Shown piece after piece: positions 8,358-17,961 of a DNA stretch of 64,000 bases; within the stretch, counting starts at the first letter, position 1; every line of letters begins with the position of its first letter. Source of the stretch: Parvularcula sp038749595 (GTDB lineage Bacteria > Pseudomonadota > Alphaproteobacteria > Caulobacterales > Parvularculaceae); assembly GCA_038749595.1 (NCBI GenBank), contig JBCDHW010000006.1, forward strand, positions 124,001 to 188,000, read 5' to 3'. Both the position numbers and the translations under genes were made by a program. Under the pieces are notes generated by a model. That model ran no database searches. It saw only the letters and a list, made by a program, of their open reading frames with translations, and had not been told where the DNA came from.

Positions 8358-9557
8358 ATGGGCCTACGGACCTTTTTTGATCGCGTCGAACCGCAGTTCT
8401 CAAAAGGCGGAAAGTGGGAGCGCTATTTCCCCGTCTACGAGATGGTCGAGAGCATCTTCTACACGCCGAAGACGGTGACGACCGTCGCCCCCCACGCGCG
8501 CTCGCACATCGATATGAAGCGCATCATGACCTACGTCGTGATCGCGACGGTGCCGGCGATCATCGTCGGTCTCTATAATGTCGGTTGGCAGACGAATTCT
8601 GCGATCGCGACTTTCGGCCCGTCAGGCTGGCGCGCGTGGATCATCGAAGCCTTGGGCATTGGCTTTAACCCCGCAAATCCCTTGGCGAATTTGGCGCACG
8701 GCTTCCTCTACTTCCTGCCGATTTACATCACCACATTGGTTGCTGGCGGGCTCTGTGAGGTCGCCTTTGCGGTGACGCGCAAGCACGAGGTCAACGAGGG
8801 CTTCCTCGTCACCTCAATGCTCTATACACTGATCATGCCGCCCAACGTGCCCCTGTGGCAGGTGGCGCTCGGCATCATCTTCGGTGTGGTGGTCGGCAAA
8901 GAAGTGTTCGGCGGTACAGGGAAGAACTTCCTCAACCCCGCCCTCACCGGACGCGCATTCCTTTACTTCGCCTACCCCGCTTATATGTCGGGCGACTCGA
9001 TCTGGACTCCTGTCGATGGCTTCTCGGGCGCGACAGCACTATCCGTGTCCGCATCAGATGGATACCAAACGCTCTCGGCCAACGGCATCACCTGGCTCGA
9101 CGCGTTCTTCGGCACGATCCAAGGCTGTATCGGCGAAACGTCCGCCCTCGCCTGCTTCATTGGCCTCGCGTTTCTGCTTGCCACGAAAATCGCGAACTAC
9201 CGCATGGTGGCAGGCTGCCTCCTCGGCATGATCGGCTTCTCGCTGCTGCTCAACGCGATCGGATCGGACAGCAACCCGATGTTCGCTATGCCGTGGTATT
9301 GGCACCTTGTCGTCGGCGGATACGCATTCGGCCTCGCCTTCATGGTCACCGAACCCGTGTCGGGCGCGCACACCAACATGGGCCGCTGGATCTACGGCGG
9401 GCTGATCGGCGTGATGGTCGTCCTTATACGTGTCATCAACCCGGCCTTCCCCGAGGGCATGATGCTGGCGATCCTGTTCGGCAACGTCTTCGCGCCGCTG
9501 ATCGACCACTTTGTCGTGCAAGCGAACATCCAGCGGAGGGCCCGCCGCTATGCCTGA
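8358..9557 (+). CDS. nqrB: Na+-NQR subunit B
   Basis: 399 aa multi-spanning membrane subunit and main Na+-pumping element. The flavinylation motif DGFSGAT is present with acceptor Thr226, the target of ApbE. Conserved GKEVFGGTGKNFLNPALTGRAF and FMVTEPVSGAHTNMGRWIYG are visible. Its last 8 bp overlap nqrC. Confidence 0.97.
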   Translation: MGLRTFFDRVEPQFSKGGKWERYFPVYEMVESIFYTPKTVTTVAPHARSHIDMKRIMTYVVIATVPAIIVGLYNVGWQTNSAIATFGPSGWRAWIIEALGIGFNPANPLANLAHGFLYFLPIYITTLVAGGLCEVAFAVTRKHEVNEGFLVTSMLYTLIMPPNVPLWQVALGIIFGVVVGKEVFGGTGKNFLNPALTGRAFLYFAYPAYMSGDSIWTPVDGFSGATALSVSASDGYQTLSANGITWLDAFFGTIQGCIGETSALACFIGLAFLLATKIANYRMVAGCLLGMIGFSLLLNAIGSDSNPMFAMPWYWHLVVGGYAFGLAFMVTEPVSGAHTNMGRWIYGGLIGVMVVLIRVINPAFPEGMMLAILFGNVFAPLIDHFVVQANIQRRARRYA

Positions 9558-10359
9558 CGCCGCCGCCGAGCCGAAAGGCTTCCTTCGCCGCTTTATCGAG
9601 ATGCCCGCGGATGCCACGCCGAAGACGATCTTCGTGGCGGTCACGCTCTGCCTCGTCGCCTCCATGGCGGTGTCGTCCGTCGCCGTCTCGCTTCGCCCTG
9701 CCCAAGAGGTGAACAAGCTCCGCGACCGACAAATCAACATCTTGCAAGTCGCCGGTCGCTACGATCCGAGTGCTGACGTTACCGAGGCCTTCGCCGCATT
9801 CGAGCCTCAGATCCTCGATATTGAAAACGGGACGTTCACGGACGCCTACGACCCGTCGTCGTTCGACGATCGCGCCATTGCAGACGACCCGGAAACGTCG
9901 CGGGAGCTGGATGAAGATCCCGCTGGGATCGGGCGGCGCGGGAATTTCGTCACCGTTTATCTCCTGCGCAATAGCGACGGCTCAATCGACAAAGTGGTGT
10001 TGCCGATCCATGGCTACGGCCTGTGGTCCACTCTCTACGGGTTCATCGCACTCGAAGAAAACGGCAACGATATCTATGGCTTACAGTTCTACGAACACGG
10101 AGAAACGCCAGGCCTCGGCGCCGAAGTGGATAACCCGCGCTGGAAGGCGCTTTGGAGCGGAAAAAAGCTGCGTACGGACGACGGTAACCTCGCGATCACT
10201 GTGGCAAAAACAGCGCCTTCAGCCGGAGACACCTATCACGTTGACGCGCTCTCCGGTGCGACCCTCACGTCGAACGGGGTCGACAACCTGGTGAAGTTCT
10301 GGATGGGCGACGCCGGGTACGAACCATTTCTGCAGCGTTTGAAAGCAGGAGAAGTCTGA
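9550..10359 (+). CDS. nqrC: Na+-NQR subunit C
   Basis: 269 aa with one N-terminal membrane helix (TIFVAVTLCLVASMAVSSVAV) and a periplasmic FMN domain. The motif DALSGATLTS carries acceptor Thr238 for covalent FMN. The ATG at 9550 follows GGAGGG within the end of nqrB; an in-frame ATG at 9511 has no support. The stop codon overlaps the nqrD start (TGATG). Confidence 0.97.
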   Translation: MPDAAAEPKGFLRRFIEMPADATPKTIFVAVTLCLVASMAVSSVAVSLRPAQEVNKLRDRQINILQVAGRYDPSADVTEAFAAFEPQILDIENGTFTDAYDPSSFDDRAIADDPETSRELDEDPAGIGRRGNFVTVYLLRNSDGSIDKVVLPIHGYGLWSTLYGFIALEENGNDIYGLQFYEHGETPGLGAEVDNPRWKALWSGKKLRTDDGNLAITVAKTAPSAGDTYHVDALSGATLTSNGVDNLVKFWMGDAGYEPFLQRLKAGEV

Positions 10360-11012
10360 TGCCTCAGACGAGAAAAAGTCTGCTCGTCGACCCGATGGTC
10401 GACAACAACCCGATCACCCTACAGGTCCTCGGCATTTGTTCCGCACTCGCAGTCACATCCTCTCTGCAAGTCGCGTTCGTGATGTCGCTCGCGGTCACCG
10501 TGGTCACGGGCTTCTCGTCGATGTTTATCTCAATGATCCGTTCACAGATTCCAGGCTCAATCCGGATCATCGTTCAGATGGTGGTGATCGCCTCCCTCGT
10601 GATCATGGTGGATCAGCTCCTCAAGGCTTATGCCTTTGATATATCAAAGACAATGTCGGTGTTCGTTGGACTGATCATCACCAACTGCATCGTTATGGGC
10701 CGGGCGGAAGCGTTCGCGATGAAGAACCCACCGATCCCGTCCTTCATCGACGGTGTCGGCAACGGCCTCGGCTATGGTCTCATCTTGATGACCGTCGGTG
10801 CGTTTCGAGAGCTGTTCGGCTCAGGTTCACTCTTCGGGTTCACCGTGCTTGAAACGGTCAACAACGGCGGCTGGTACGTGCCCAATGGCTTTCTACTTCT
10901 TCCGCCCTCGTCATTTTTCGTGATCGGGCTTTTGATTTGGGCAGTCCGCTCTTGGAAACCCGAACAAGTGGAACAACGCGAGTTCTCCATCCAAGCGGTT
11001 GAGCAGCACTGA
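10359..11012 (+). CDS. nqrD: Na+-NQR subunit D
   Basis: 217 aa, six membrane helices. Cys in GICSALAVTSSL and ITNCIVMGRAEAFAMK match positions that, with the paired Cys of NqrE, hold the intramembrane iron centre in known NQR structures. One-base overlaps on both sides show tight translational coupling. Confidence 0.96.
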   Translation: MPQTRKSLLVDPMVDNNPITLQVLGICSALAVTSSLQVAFVMSLAVTVVTGFSSMFISMIRSQIPGSIRIIVQMVVIASLVIMVDQLLKAYAFDISKTMSVFVGLIITNCIVMGRAEAFAMKNPPIPSFIDGVGNGLGYGLILMTVGAFRELFGSGSLFGFTVLETVNNGGWYVPNGFLLLPPSSFFVIGLLIWAVRSWKPEQVEQREFSIQAVEQH

Positions 11013-11620
11013 TGGAAAATCTTCTCTCCATCGCGATCAAAGCCATCTTCGTTGAGAATCTGGCGCTGTCGTTCTTCCTTGGGATGTGTACGTTCATCGC
11101 CGTCTCGAAAAAGATCGCAACGGCGATCGGCCTTGGGATTTCGGTGATGATTGTGCAGGCGATTACGGTGCCTGCGAACAATCTGATCCTAACCTATCTC
11201 CTGCAACCCGGTGCACTCGCTTGGGCTGGTTTCCCGCAAGTGGATTTATCCTTCCTCGGGCTCATTTCCTATATTGGCGTCATCGCTGCGCTGGTGCAGA
11301 TCCTCGAGATGGTGCTCGATAAATATTTCCCGCCGCTCTACAATGCACTCGGAGTTTTCCTCCCACTGATCACCGTGAACTGCGCGATCCTCGGCGGCTC
11401 GCTCTTTATGGTCGAGCGCGACTACAGCCTCGCCGAATCAGCGACCTACGGCATTTCGTCCGGGTTCGGATGGGCTCTGGCGATTACCGCGATGGCAGGC
11501 GTGCGCGAGAAGCTAAAATATTCAGATATTCCCGATGGTCTTCAAGGACTTGGGATCACATTTATCACAGCAGGGCTGATGTCCCTGGCGTTCATGTCGT
11601 TCGGCGGCATTAAGTTGTAG
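11012..11620 (+). CDS. nqrE: Na+-NQR subunit E
   Basis: 202 aa, six helices, paralogous to NqrD. The conserved Cys are in FFLGMCTFIAVSKK and TVNCAILGGSLF, completing the four-Cys iron site whose assembly depends on NqrM. It also has SGFGWALAITAMAGVREKL. nqrF follows after 13 bp. Confidence 0.96.
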   Translation: MENLLSIAIKAIFVENLALSFFLGMCTFIAVSKKIATAIGLGISVMIVQAITVPANNLILTYLLQPGALAWAGFPQVDLSFLGLISYIGVIAALVQILEMVLDKYFPPLYNALGVFLPLITVNCAILGGSLFMVERDYSLAESATYGISSGFGWALAITAMAGVREKLKYSDIPDGLQGLGITFITAGLMSLAFMSFGGIKL

Positions 11621-11633
11621 AAGGAATACTGAG

Positions 11634-12854
11634 ATGGAAACGTTTGGACTTGGCGTTATCCTCTTTACCCTGATCGTTGTGGCGTTGGTTGGCATCATCC
11701 TTCTCGCCCGTTCACAGCTCGTGTCGACCGGTAACGTCAATATCCGGATCAACGGCGAGAAGACGATTTCTGTTCCCGCTGGCGGTAAACTTCTTCAGAC
11801 CTTGGCCGAGCAAAAGCTCTTTGTTCCCTCCGCATGCGGTGGCGGCGGGACATGCGCACAGTGCCGCGTGAAAATTCACGCGGGTGGAGGCTCCATTCTG
11901 CCTACGGAACAAAGCCATATCACCAAACGTGAAGCGGCTTGCGGCGATCGGCTTTCCTGTCAGGTCGCCGTCAAGCAAGACATGGAAGTGGAAGTTCCTG
12001 AGGAAGTCTTCGGCGTCAAAAAGTGGGAATGCGAAGTCGTCTCGAACGAGAACGTCGCAACCTTCATCAAGGCGCTCGTCCTCAAACTGCCCGAAGGCGA
12101 AGACGTCAACTTCCGCGCAGGCGGCTACATCCAAATCGCCGCGCCACCGCATCATGTGAAGTACAAAGACTTTGACGTGGCCGAGGAGTATCGCGAGGAC
12201 TGGGACAAGTTCAATTTGTGGCAATACGAATCCACCGTGAACGAACCAATCGAACGTGCTTATTCGATGGCGAACTATCCCGAAGAGCGCGGCATGATCA
12301 TGCTCAACGTCCGCGTGGCCTCCCCGCCCCCTGGTAGCGAAGGCATCCCGCCTGGTAAGATGTCATCCTATATCTTCAGCCTCAAACCTGGAGACAAGGT
12401 CACAATCTCGGGTCCGTTCGGCGAGTTCTTCGCACGCGATACGAAGAAGGAGATGGTCTTCGTCGGCGGCGGTGCTGGGATGGCTCCTATGCGGAGCCAT
12501 ATTTTTGATCAGCTCAAGCGCTTGGATTCAGACCGAAAAATTTCGTTCTGGTACGGAGCACGCTCGAAACGGGAAATGTTCTTCGTCGAGGATTTCGACG
12601 AGCTAGCCGAGGCGAACGACAATTTTCAGTGGCATGTGGCGCTTTCCGATGCTCTGCCTGAGGACGATTGGAACGGCTATACCGGCTTCATCCACAACGT
12701 GCTCTTGGAAGAGTATCTTAAAGATCATCCGGCGCCTGAGGACTGTGAGTTCTATATGTGCGGCCCGCCGATCATGAATAAGTCCGTGATTAACATGCTT
12801 CTTGATCTTGGCGTCGATCGCGAGGATATCATGCTGGATGATTTCGGCGGCTGA
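11634..12854 (+). CDS. nqrF: Na+-NQR subunit F (NADH-oxidising flavoprotein)
   Basis: 406 aa. N-terminal helix (residues 4-25), then a [2Fe-2S] ferredoxin domain with Cys68, Cys74, Cys77 and Cys109, then a ferredoxin-reductase domain with FAD motif RAYSMANYP, NADH motif GGGAGMAPMRSH and FYMCGPPIMN. It oxidises NADH and passes electrons into the complex. Last gene of the operon. Confidence 0.97.
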   Translation: METFGLGVILFTLIVVALVGIILLARSQLVSTGNVNIRINGEKTISVPAGGKLLQTLAEQKLFVPSACGGGGTCAQCRVKIHAGGGSILPTEQSHITKREAACGDRLSCQVAVKQDMEVEVPEEVFGVKKWECEVVSNENVATFIKALVLKLPEGEDVNFRAGGYIQIAAPPHHVKYKDFDVAEEYREDWDKFNLWQYESTVNEPIERAYSMANYPEERGMIMLNVRVASPPPGSEGIPPGKMSSYIFSLKPGDKVTISGPFGEFFARDTKKEMVFVGGGAGMAPMRSHIFDQLKRLDSDRKISFWYGARSKREMFFVEDFDELAEANDNFQWHVALSDALPEDDWNGYTGFIHNVLLEEYLKDHPAPEDCEFYMCGPPIMNKSVINMLLDLGVDREDIMLDDFGG

Positions 12855-12921
12855 TTCGCATACTTCGCTTTAGGTTTTTGAGAAGTCGGGTCGGCCCTCA
12901 ACGATTGGGCAACTTATTGCG

Positions 12922-13395
12922 ATGCCAGCCTACGATGACATACTCGTAGCGTTACGCCGGATTACGCGTGCCATTGATATCCAGTCGAAGAGACTGGCAA
13001 AAGTCAGTGGCCTGACAGCGCCACAGCTTTTGGTGATGCAAGCGATCCGGAAGCAAGGCCAAGCGAAGCCTTCGTCTATCGCGCAAGACGTGCTGCTTTC
13101 CCAAGCGACTGTCACCACGATTATCGACCGGCTCGAAACATCTGAGCTTGTCAGCCGTGAACGGAGTACCGCGGACCGCCGGGTTGTTTTCATCTCGTTG
13201 ACCGAGACGGGCCGCGAGCGCTTGCTAAAGGCGCCAGAGCTGCTTCAGGCAGGCTTCATCCGAGAGCTGGACAAGCTCGAGGACTGGGAGCGGAGCCTGA
13301 TCGTTGCATCACTGCAGCGCGTGGCTGCTATGATGGATGCTGATGATATTGAGGCAGCGCCGATCCTCGAAGTCGGAGACCTCACGTCAGAATGA
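12922..13395 (+). CDS. MarR-family transcription regulator
   Basis: 157 aa with the MarR winged-helix core: LTAPQLLVMQAIRKQGQAKP, recognition region QDVLLSQATVTTIIDRLE, and wing SRERSTADRRVVFISLT. Starts 67 bp after nqrF on the same strand, so it could be read through from the nqr operon, but its targets are unknown. It ends 10 bp before the convergent proB. Confidence 0.88.
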   Translation: MPAYDDILVALRRITRAIDIQSKRLAKVSGLTAPQLLVMQAIRKQGQAKPSSIAQDVLLSQATVTTIIDRLETSELVSRERSTADRRVVFISLTETGRERLLKAPELLQAGFIRELDKLEDWERSLIVASLQRVAAMMDADDIEAAPILEVGDLTSE

Positions 13396-13399
13396 CGTG
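13383..13399. terminator. Short hairpin between convergent marR-type gene and proB
   Basis: CACGTCA-GAA-TGACGTG, a 7-bp perfect stem with a 3-nt loop spanning the regulator's stop codon in a 10-bp convergent gap. It could serve both strands, though the stem is short and lacks a T-run. Confidence 0.3.
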
Positions 13400-13405
13400 T
13401 CAGGA

Positions 13406-14563
13406 CTAAACGGCGACCAAACGCAACGCGTCGACCGGGGCCTCTAGCGGAAGGTGGCGATCTTCCAACATCACAAAATTCTCTTGATTGATCAGCGTAT
13501 TATCGGCGCGATAGCCAAGGATCGACTCGGCGGATTGGTCGGTATGACGGGCCAGCACGATCATCTCATCGGCTGAAAAGTTCGCGATCCCGCGCGCAAT
13601 TTCCTTCGCTTCGTCGTCATAAACGTGGAGCACGTCGCCCTTTTGGAACTGTCCTTGCACTGACGTCACGTCCTCAGATTGCAAGGGGCCGCCTTCGCCC
13701 AGGATACGGGCCGCGGCATCGGCGGAGAGGCAAAGGCTGCCCATCACTGTGAGGCGGTTGGTCAGCCAAACAGCCCAATTTGAAGACGGCGTCCCCTTGG
13801 CAAGGCAGCGCGTGTGCCGTCGCGATCCATCCAACAACGATGTGATCGGTCGTTCCGTGACGCCGCGTCCAATAATGGTGGAACAACCAGCGTTCTGCGC
13901 CATGTTGGCGGCGTGCATTTTTGTCAGCATACCGCCGCTGCCAAGGGAACTCGTGCCCTCGGTCACAGCAAGGTAATCGCTGACATCGTCCACAGTCTCG
14001 ACGAATTGCGCGTTCGCGTCATCGGGATCGCGGTCGTACAAACCATCGATGCTGGTAAGAATGACCAAATGATCCGCCTGCACCATTTGCGCGACTTTCG
14101 CTGCGAGACGATCGTTGTCGCCGACTTTCAGCTCTTGCGTGGCAACTGTGTCGTTCTCGTTGACGATGGGCAGCACGCCGCGGTCGAAAAGGCGTAGCAC
14201 AGTATTCCGTATATTGAGGAACCGCCGCCGCTCTTCCATGTCGTCTACAGTGACCAGCACTTGGGCGATGTCGACCCCATGTTCGGACCCCACTTGGCGA
14301 TAGGCGTTCAATAAGAGCGGCTGACCGCACGCAGCAGCCGCCTGCTTGTCGAGGACCGCCGCTTCGTGCGGCAACCGCCCGATGAGATTGAGGCCAAGCG
14401 CAACGGACCCGGACGAAGTGAGGATCACATCGTAACCGTCCGCTTGAAGGTCAGCGATGTCAGCCATCAACCCGTTCATGAACGCGTAGCGGAGCGTCAA
14501 CCGCTCTGTGTTGGCGAGCAGGCTCGACCCGACCTTCACGACAATCCGTTTGCGCTCGCGCAT
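13406..14563 (-). CDS. proB: Glutamate 5-kinase
   Basis: 385 aa, full-length two-domain form. Amino-acid-kinase domain with KVGSSLL at the start, TSSGSVALG, PIVNENDTVAT and ILTSIDGLYDRDPDD, followed by a C-terminal PUA domain (from about residue 290). It phosphorylates glutamate, the first step of proline synthesis. Divergent from proC-proA across 228 AT-rich bases, rather than in a proBA operon. Confidence 0.96.
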   Translation of the reverse strand: MRERKRIVVKVGSSLLANTERLTLRYAFMNGLMADIADLQADGYDVILTSSGSVALGLNLIGRLPHEAAVLDKQAAAACGQPLLLNAYRQVGSEHGVDIAQVLVTVDDMEERRRFLNIRNTVLRLFDRGVLPIVNENDTVATQELKVGDNDRLAAKVAQMVQADHLVILTSIDGLYDRDPDDANAQFVETVDDVSDYLAVTEGTSSLGSGGMLTKMHAANMAQNAGCSTIIGRGVTERPITSLLDGSRRHTRCLAKGTPSSNWAVWLTNRLTVMGSLCLSADAAARILGEGGPLQSEDVTSVQGQFQKGDVLHVYDDEAKEIARGIANFSADEMIVLARHTDQSAESILGYRADNTLINQENFVMLEDRHLPLEAPVDALRLVAV

Positions 14564-14791
14564 AATTCGATCTCCATTTCGCTGCGGGTGAATACATAGG
14601 ACGACCGCATCTGGGAAGGGTATTTCGTTCTATAACTTATAATTTCCTACCAAACGGATGAAAGTTCCCTGATAACGCGATGCTTTAGAAGGGATTCTGC
14701 GAAGATGAGACAAATCAGCCAAATTTTGCAGCGTTAAACCATTTGAGATATAACTTTTGCTTCTCTAAGCGTTTGGCGACGGAGGTATCGT

Positions 14792-15574
14792 GTGAAGATC
14801 TTACAAATCGGCGGCGGAAACATGGGCGGCGCGCTTCTAGCGCGGTGGAGCGAGGGCCTGGATTGGTCGTTCACATTGGTTGATCCCGGCGCGCCCGAGG
14901 TCCCGACCGGCGTCCACCGCGTTGGCTCTTTGCAGGCGCTGAAGCAAGGTGACTTCGACCTGCTCGTGGTCGCGGTAAAGCCGCAAATCGTCGAACCTGC
15001 ACTCGCTGGCGTCGCGCATTATCTGCGCCGGGACGCCGTGATCGTGTCGGTTGCGGCAGGCACTCCGGTTGATCTACTGGCAAATCTTCTGGGGCCACGG
15101 CCCATCGTTCGCGCGATGCCCAACATGCCCGTACGGATTGGCGAGGGGCTCACCGGTTTGTTCGGCAACACACTTCTGGACCCGGAAGATCGGACGGTCA
15201 TTGACCAGCTGTTCGAACCGACGGGCGCATCCCTATGGCTCGACGACGAGGACAGCATCGACCGCTTCACCGCCATCGCTGGCAGCGGCCCAGGCTATCT
15301 CTTCGAGATGCTGCGAAGCTACGCCGCGGCGGCTGAGGCGCTGGGATTTGATAGGCACCAAGCGGAGTTCATGGCTGCGCAGACCGTCCGCGGCGCTGTG
15401 GAACTGGCGCGCGAGACCCATGCGCCCTACGCTGCGCTGCGCGACTCCGTGACGAGCAAAGGCGGTACAACGGCGGCCGGACTGCAGGTCTTTGGTGGAC
15501 CCGATGGCTTCGAAGGGATGTTCCGTGAGGGAACGAAAGCAGCATATGACCGCGCTCGAGAACTGCGCGGGTGA
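14792..15574 (+). CDS. proC: Pyrroline-5-carboxylate reductase
   Basis: 260 aa from GTG preceded by GGAGG. Rossmann start ILQIGGGNMGGALL binds NAD(P)H; VVAVKPQ, VRAMPNMPVRIGEG and the C-terminal TSKGGTTAAGL are ProC signatures. Catalyses the last step of proline synthesis. The stop codon is 8 bp before the proA ATG, so proC-proA are one operon. Confidence 0.96.
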   Translation: MKILQIGGGNMGGALLARWSEGLDWSFTLVDPGAPEVPTGVHRVGSLQALKQGDFDLLVVAVKPQIVEPALAGVAHYLRRDAVIVSVAAGTPVDLLANLLGPRPIVRAMPNMPVRIGEGLTGLFGNTLLDPEDRTVIDQLFEPTGASLWLDDEDSIDRFTAIAGSGPGYLFEMLRSYAAAAEALGFDRHQAEFMAAQTVRGAVELARETHAPYAALRDSVTSKGGTTAAGLQVFGGPDGFEGMFREGTKAAYDRARELRG

Positions 15575-15582
15575 GATCGTCG

Positions 15583-16839
15583 ATGACAGAAACAGCAAAA
15601 GCCCTGGTCAATCGTCTCGGAGCGGCGGCTCGTGCCGCCGCCGCGTTATTGGGGGCGGCTTCGACCGAGCAGAAGAACAAAGCCCTCCTGGCGGCGGCAC
15701 GTTACCTGACGAGCGCTTCAAGCGAAATCATTGAGGCGAACACGGAGGATATGCGGCGCGCCGAATCCGCTGGACGCGACGACGCTTACCTCGATCGCTT
15801 GTTCCTCAACGAAAAGCGCGTCGCGGCCATGGCCGCTGCCCTCCAACAGATCGCAGAGCTTCCTGACCCAGTCGGCCGGGTTCTGCACGAAACGAAACGG
15901 CCTAACGGCCTGATCATTAGGCGCGTCGCGAGCCCGCTGGGTGTGATCGGCATGGTGTTCGAATCGCGGCCGAATGTTGGCGCTGACGCGGGTGCGTTGT
16001 GCCTGAAATCGGGGAATGCGGTCATTCTCCGCGGCGGTTCCGACAGTTTGCAATCGAGCCAACGGATCGTGGAATGCCTGCGCCAGGGCCTGCGTGATGC
16101 TGGCCTACCCGAAGCGAGCGTGCAGCTGATCGAGAGCACCGAGCGCGAGGTTGTCGCCGCGTTGCTTCAGTGTACAGCCTATATCGACCTGGTCATTCCC
16201 CGCGGCGGGAAAGGGCTGGTGTCCCTCGTTCGCGACCAGGCGCGCGTACCCACGCTTCTTCACCTCGATGGAAACAACCACACCTACATCCATGCCTCTG
16301 CGGATATCGACATGGCCGTCGAGGTTAGCGCCAATGCGAAAATGCGTCGTACCGGCGTATGCGGAGCAACGGAGACGATTGTCCTTGATCGCGCCATCGC
16401 TAGCGAGGTTTTGCCCCGCCTGGTTGACGCTCTTGAGGGATGTGAGGTTCGCGGCGACGACAATGCGCGCGGCATCGACCCGCGCATTGTTGCTGCTTCG
16501 TCAGATGATTGGTCTACAGAGTTTCTTGCGCCGATCGTCGCTGTCAAGATTGTTGAAGACGTTACCGAAGCGATCACGTTTGTCAAAAAACACCATTCCG
16601 GGCACACCGATTCGATCATTGCGAGCGATCAGGCTGTCGCTGATAATTTTATGAGCCGAATTGATTCGGCTGTGGTGATGCACAACGCGTCAACGCAATT
16701 CTCCGATGGCGGAGAGTTTGGAATGGGCGCGGAAATCGGCATCGCCACGGGAAAACTCCATGCCCGGGGCCCTGTCGGCCTCGAACAGCTCACCACCATG
16801 AAATACGAGGTGCGAGGGAGCGGGCAAACCCGCCCGTGA
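15583..16839 (+). CDS. proA: Glutamate-5-semialdehyde dehydrogenase (gamma-glutamyl phosphate reductase)
   Basis: 418 aa. SPLGVIGMVFESRPNVGAD, AVILRGGSDSLQS, VIPRGGKGLV, HLDGNNHTYIHASAD and the catalytic Cys in RRTGVCGATETI are all present. A GTG at 15571 overlaps the proC stop and would add four residues; the ATG looks more usual. With proB and proC this completes the route from glutamate to proline. Confidence 0.96.
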   Translation: MTETAKALVNRLGAAARAAAALLGAASTEQKNKALLAAARYLTSASSEIIEANTEDMRRAESAGRDDAYLDRLFLNEKRVAAMAAALQQIAELPDPVGRVLHETKRPNGLIIRRVASPLGVIGMVFESRPNVGADAGALCLKSGNAVILRGGSDSLQSSQRIVECLRQGLRDAGLPEASVQLIESTEREVVAALLQCTAYIDLVIPRGGKGLVSLVRDQARVPTLLHLDGNNHTYIHASADIDMAVEVSANAKMRRTGVCGATETIVLDRAIASEVLPRLVDALEGCEVRGDDNARGIDPRIVAASSDDWSTEFLAPIVAVKIVEDVTEAITFVKKHHSGHTDSIIASDQAVADNFMSRIDSAVVMHNASTQFSDGGEFGMGAEIGIATGKLHARGPVGLEQLTTMKYEVRGSGQTRP

Positions 16840-17123
16840 TGCTTTCCTTGTCTCAAGTCAGTGTTGCGCTTGAACCGATTATCGTTTGATTTCAATTTTT
16901 TGTTACTTTCGATGTTTGATCCTTACACTAACTTTTTTATTAAAGGGCGACATCCAACCACATGGACACGCTCGTGTAGAATGCTATTTGCTCCGTATGT
17001 TTTTAGAGACGTAAACTGAGCAGATCGCACGCGTCAGCGTGACCGAAACCTCCACACACAATCACATAAGTTGATCCTCCAGGTCGGAAGGCCTGGTAGG
17101 AAAGCTTAGAAATGGACTAAGTT

Positions 17124-17630
17124 ATGACCAAACTTCATACGCAGACTGCCGCCCAATCACACAACGTTTCAAACGGCGTTGAACGCGAAGATCGACAAGC
17201 CCTCAGTGCACTGCTCGGTAAAGCACTAGCAAGCACGTATGTGCTCTACCATAAGACCCATGCTTTTCACTGGAACGTCATTGGGCCGATGTTTTATTCG
17301 ATCCATCAATTGACTGATGCACAGTACAAAGATCTTGCAGGGGCAATCGACGACATTGCCGAACGCATCCGAGCCATTGGCTTCAGAACGCCCACGGGAT
17401 TGTCGCGGTATGTCAAAGAAAGCTGTGTCGCCGATGAGACCGACGTCCATGACGCCGCGGCGATGGTTGAGCAGCTGGCAAGCGATCACTTAGCGGTAGC
17501 CGTGCAACTCCGCGACGCAGTGAAAGAAGCGGAGACACGGGACGATGTGTACACGGCCGATCTTCTTACCGCACGCATTGGTGTCCACGAGGAAGCGGCG
17601 TGGATGCTTCGCGCCCTGATCGCGCAGTAA
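17124..17630 (+). CDS. dps: Dps-family iron-storing DNA-protection protein
   Basis: 168 aa ferritin-like protein. The ferroxidase-site signatures are HKTHAFHWNVIGPMF and the Asp/Glu motif in DDIAERIRAIG. Dps forms 12-mers that oxidise Fe2+ with peroxide and shield DNA. The 284-bp upstream region 16840-17123 is AT-rich and holds no other gene; an OxyR or Fur/Irr site is plausible but was not identified. Confidence 0.93.
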   Translation: MTKLHTQTAAQSHNVSNGVEREDRQALSALLGKALASTYVLYHKTHAFHWNVIGPMFYSIHQLTDAQYKDLAGAIDDIAERIRAIGFRTPTGLSRYVKESCVADETDVHDAAAMVEQLASDHLAVAVQLRDAVKEAETRDDVYTADLLTARIGVHEEAAWMLRALIAQ

Positions 17631-17671
17631 GTCGCGAGCCGTCGCGAAAACAAATCCGTACCCCTCTCAAA

Positions 17672-17695
17672 CCGCCGGTCGTGTTCGACCGGCGG
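17672..17695 (+). terminator. Terminator hairpin of dps
   Basis: CCGCCGGTCG-TGTT-CGACCGGCGG, a perfect 10-bp stem with a 4-nt loop 41 bp after the dps stop. No T-tract follows, but the stem is strong. Confidence 0.6.
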
Positions 17696-17961
17696 GTAAG
17701 GCGGCCGCCGCGGCCCGATCATTCGCCGGGCCCACGCGGAAGCGCGACATCGACGGTCCAACAAATCTAATTTCGCAACTAACCTTATGTCCTGAGAGAA
17801 TTTGACATTCAACACATTGTTTTAACACAGTATATTTTTTACCCCTTCCATCAACTACCAATCCTGTTACAACGGCGTCGAAAGAGTTACGTGCTGCGCG
17901 TGGCGACTGTTCGGTGCGCTCGGCAGCGGACCGCCGCGGCGCAGAAAACCGGGGTCTATTG
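17696..17961. other. Intergenic upstream region of second TonB receptor
   Basis: 266 bp without a supportable gene. Together with the dps tail it makes a 331-bp gap. The right part is AT-rich (TTTTAACACAGTATATTTTTT), which suits a promoter for the receptor. Confidence 0.5.

Noticed and set aside
8855..9712. Open frame of 285 codons inside nqrB-nqrC
   Set aside because: Shifted frame of nqrB/nqrC with Arg-rich noncoding composition.
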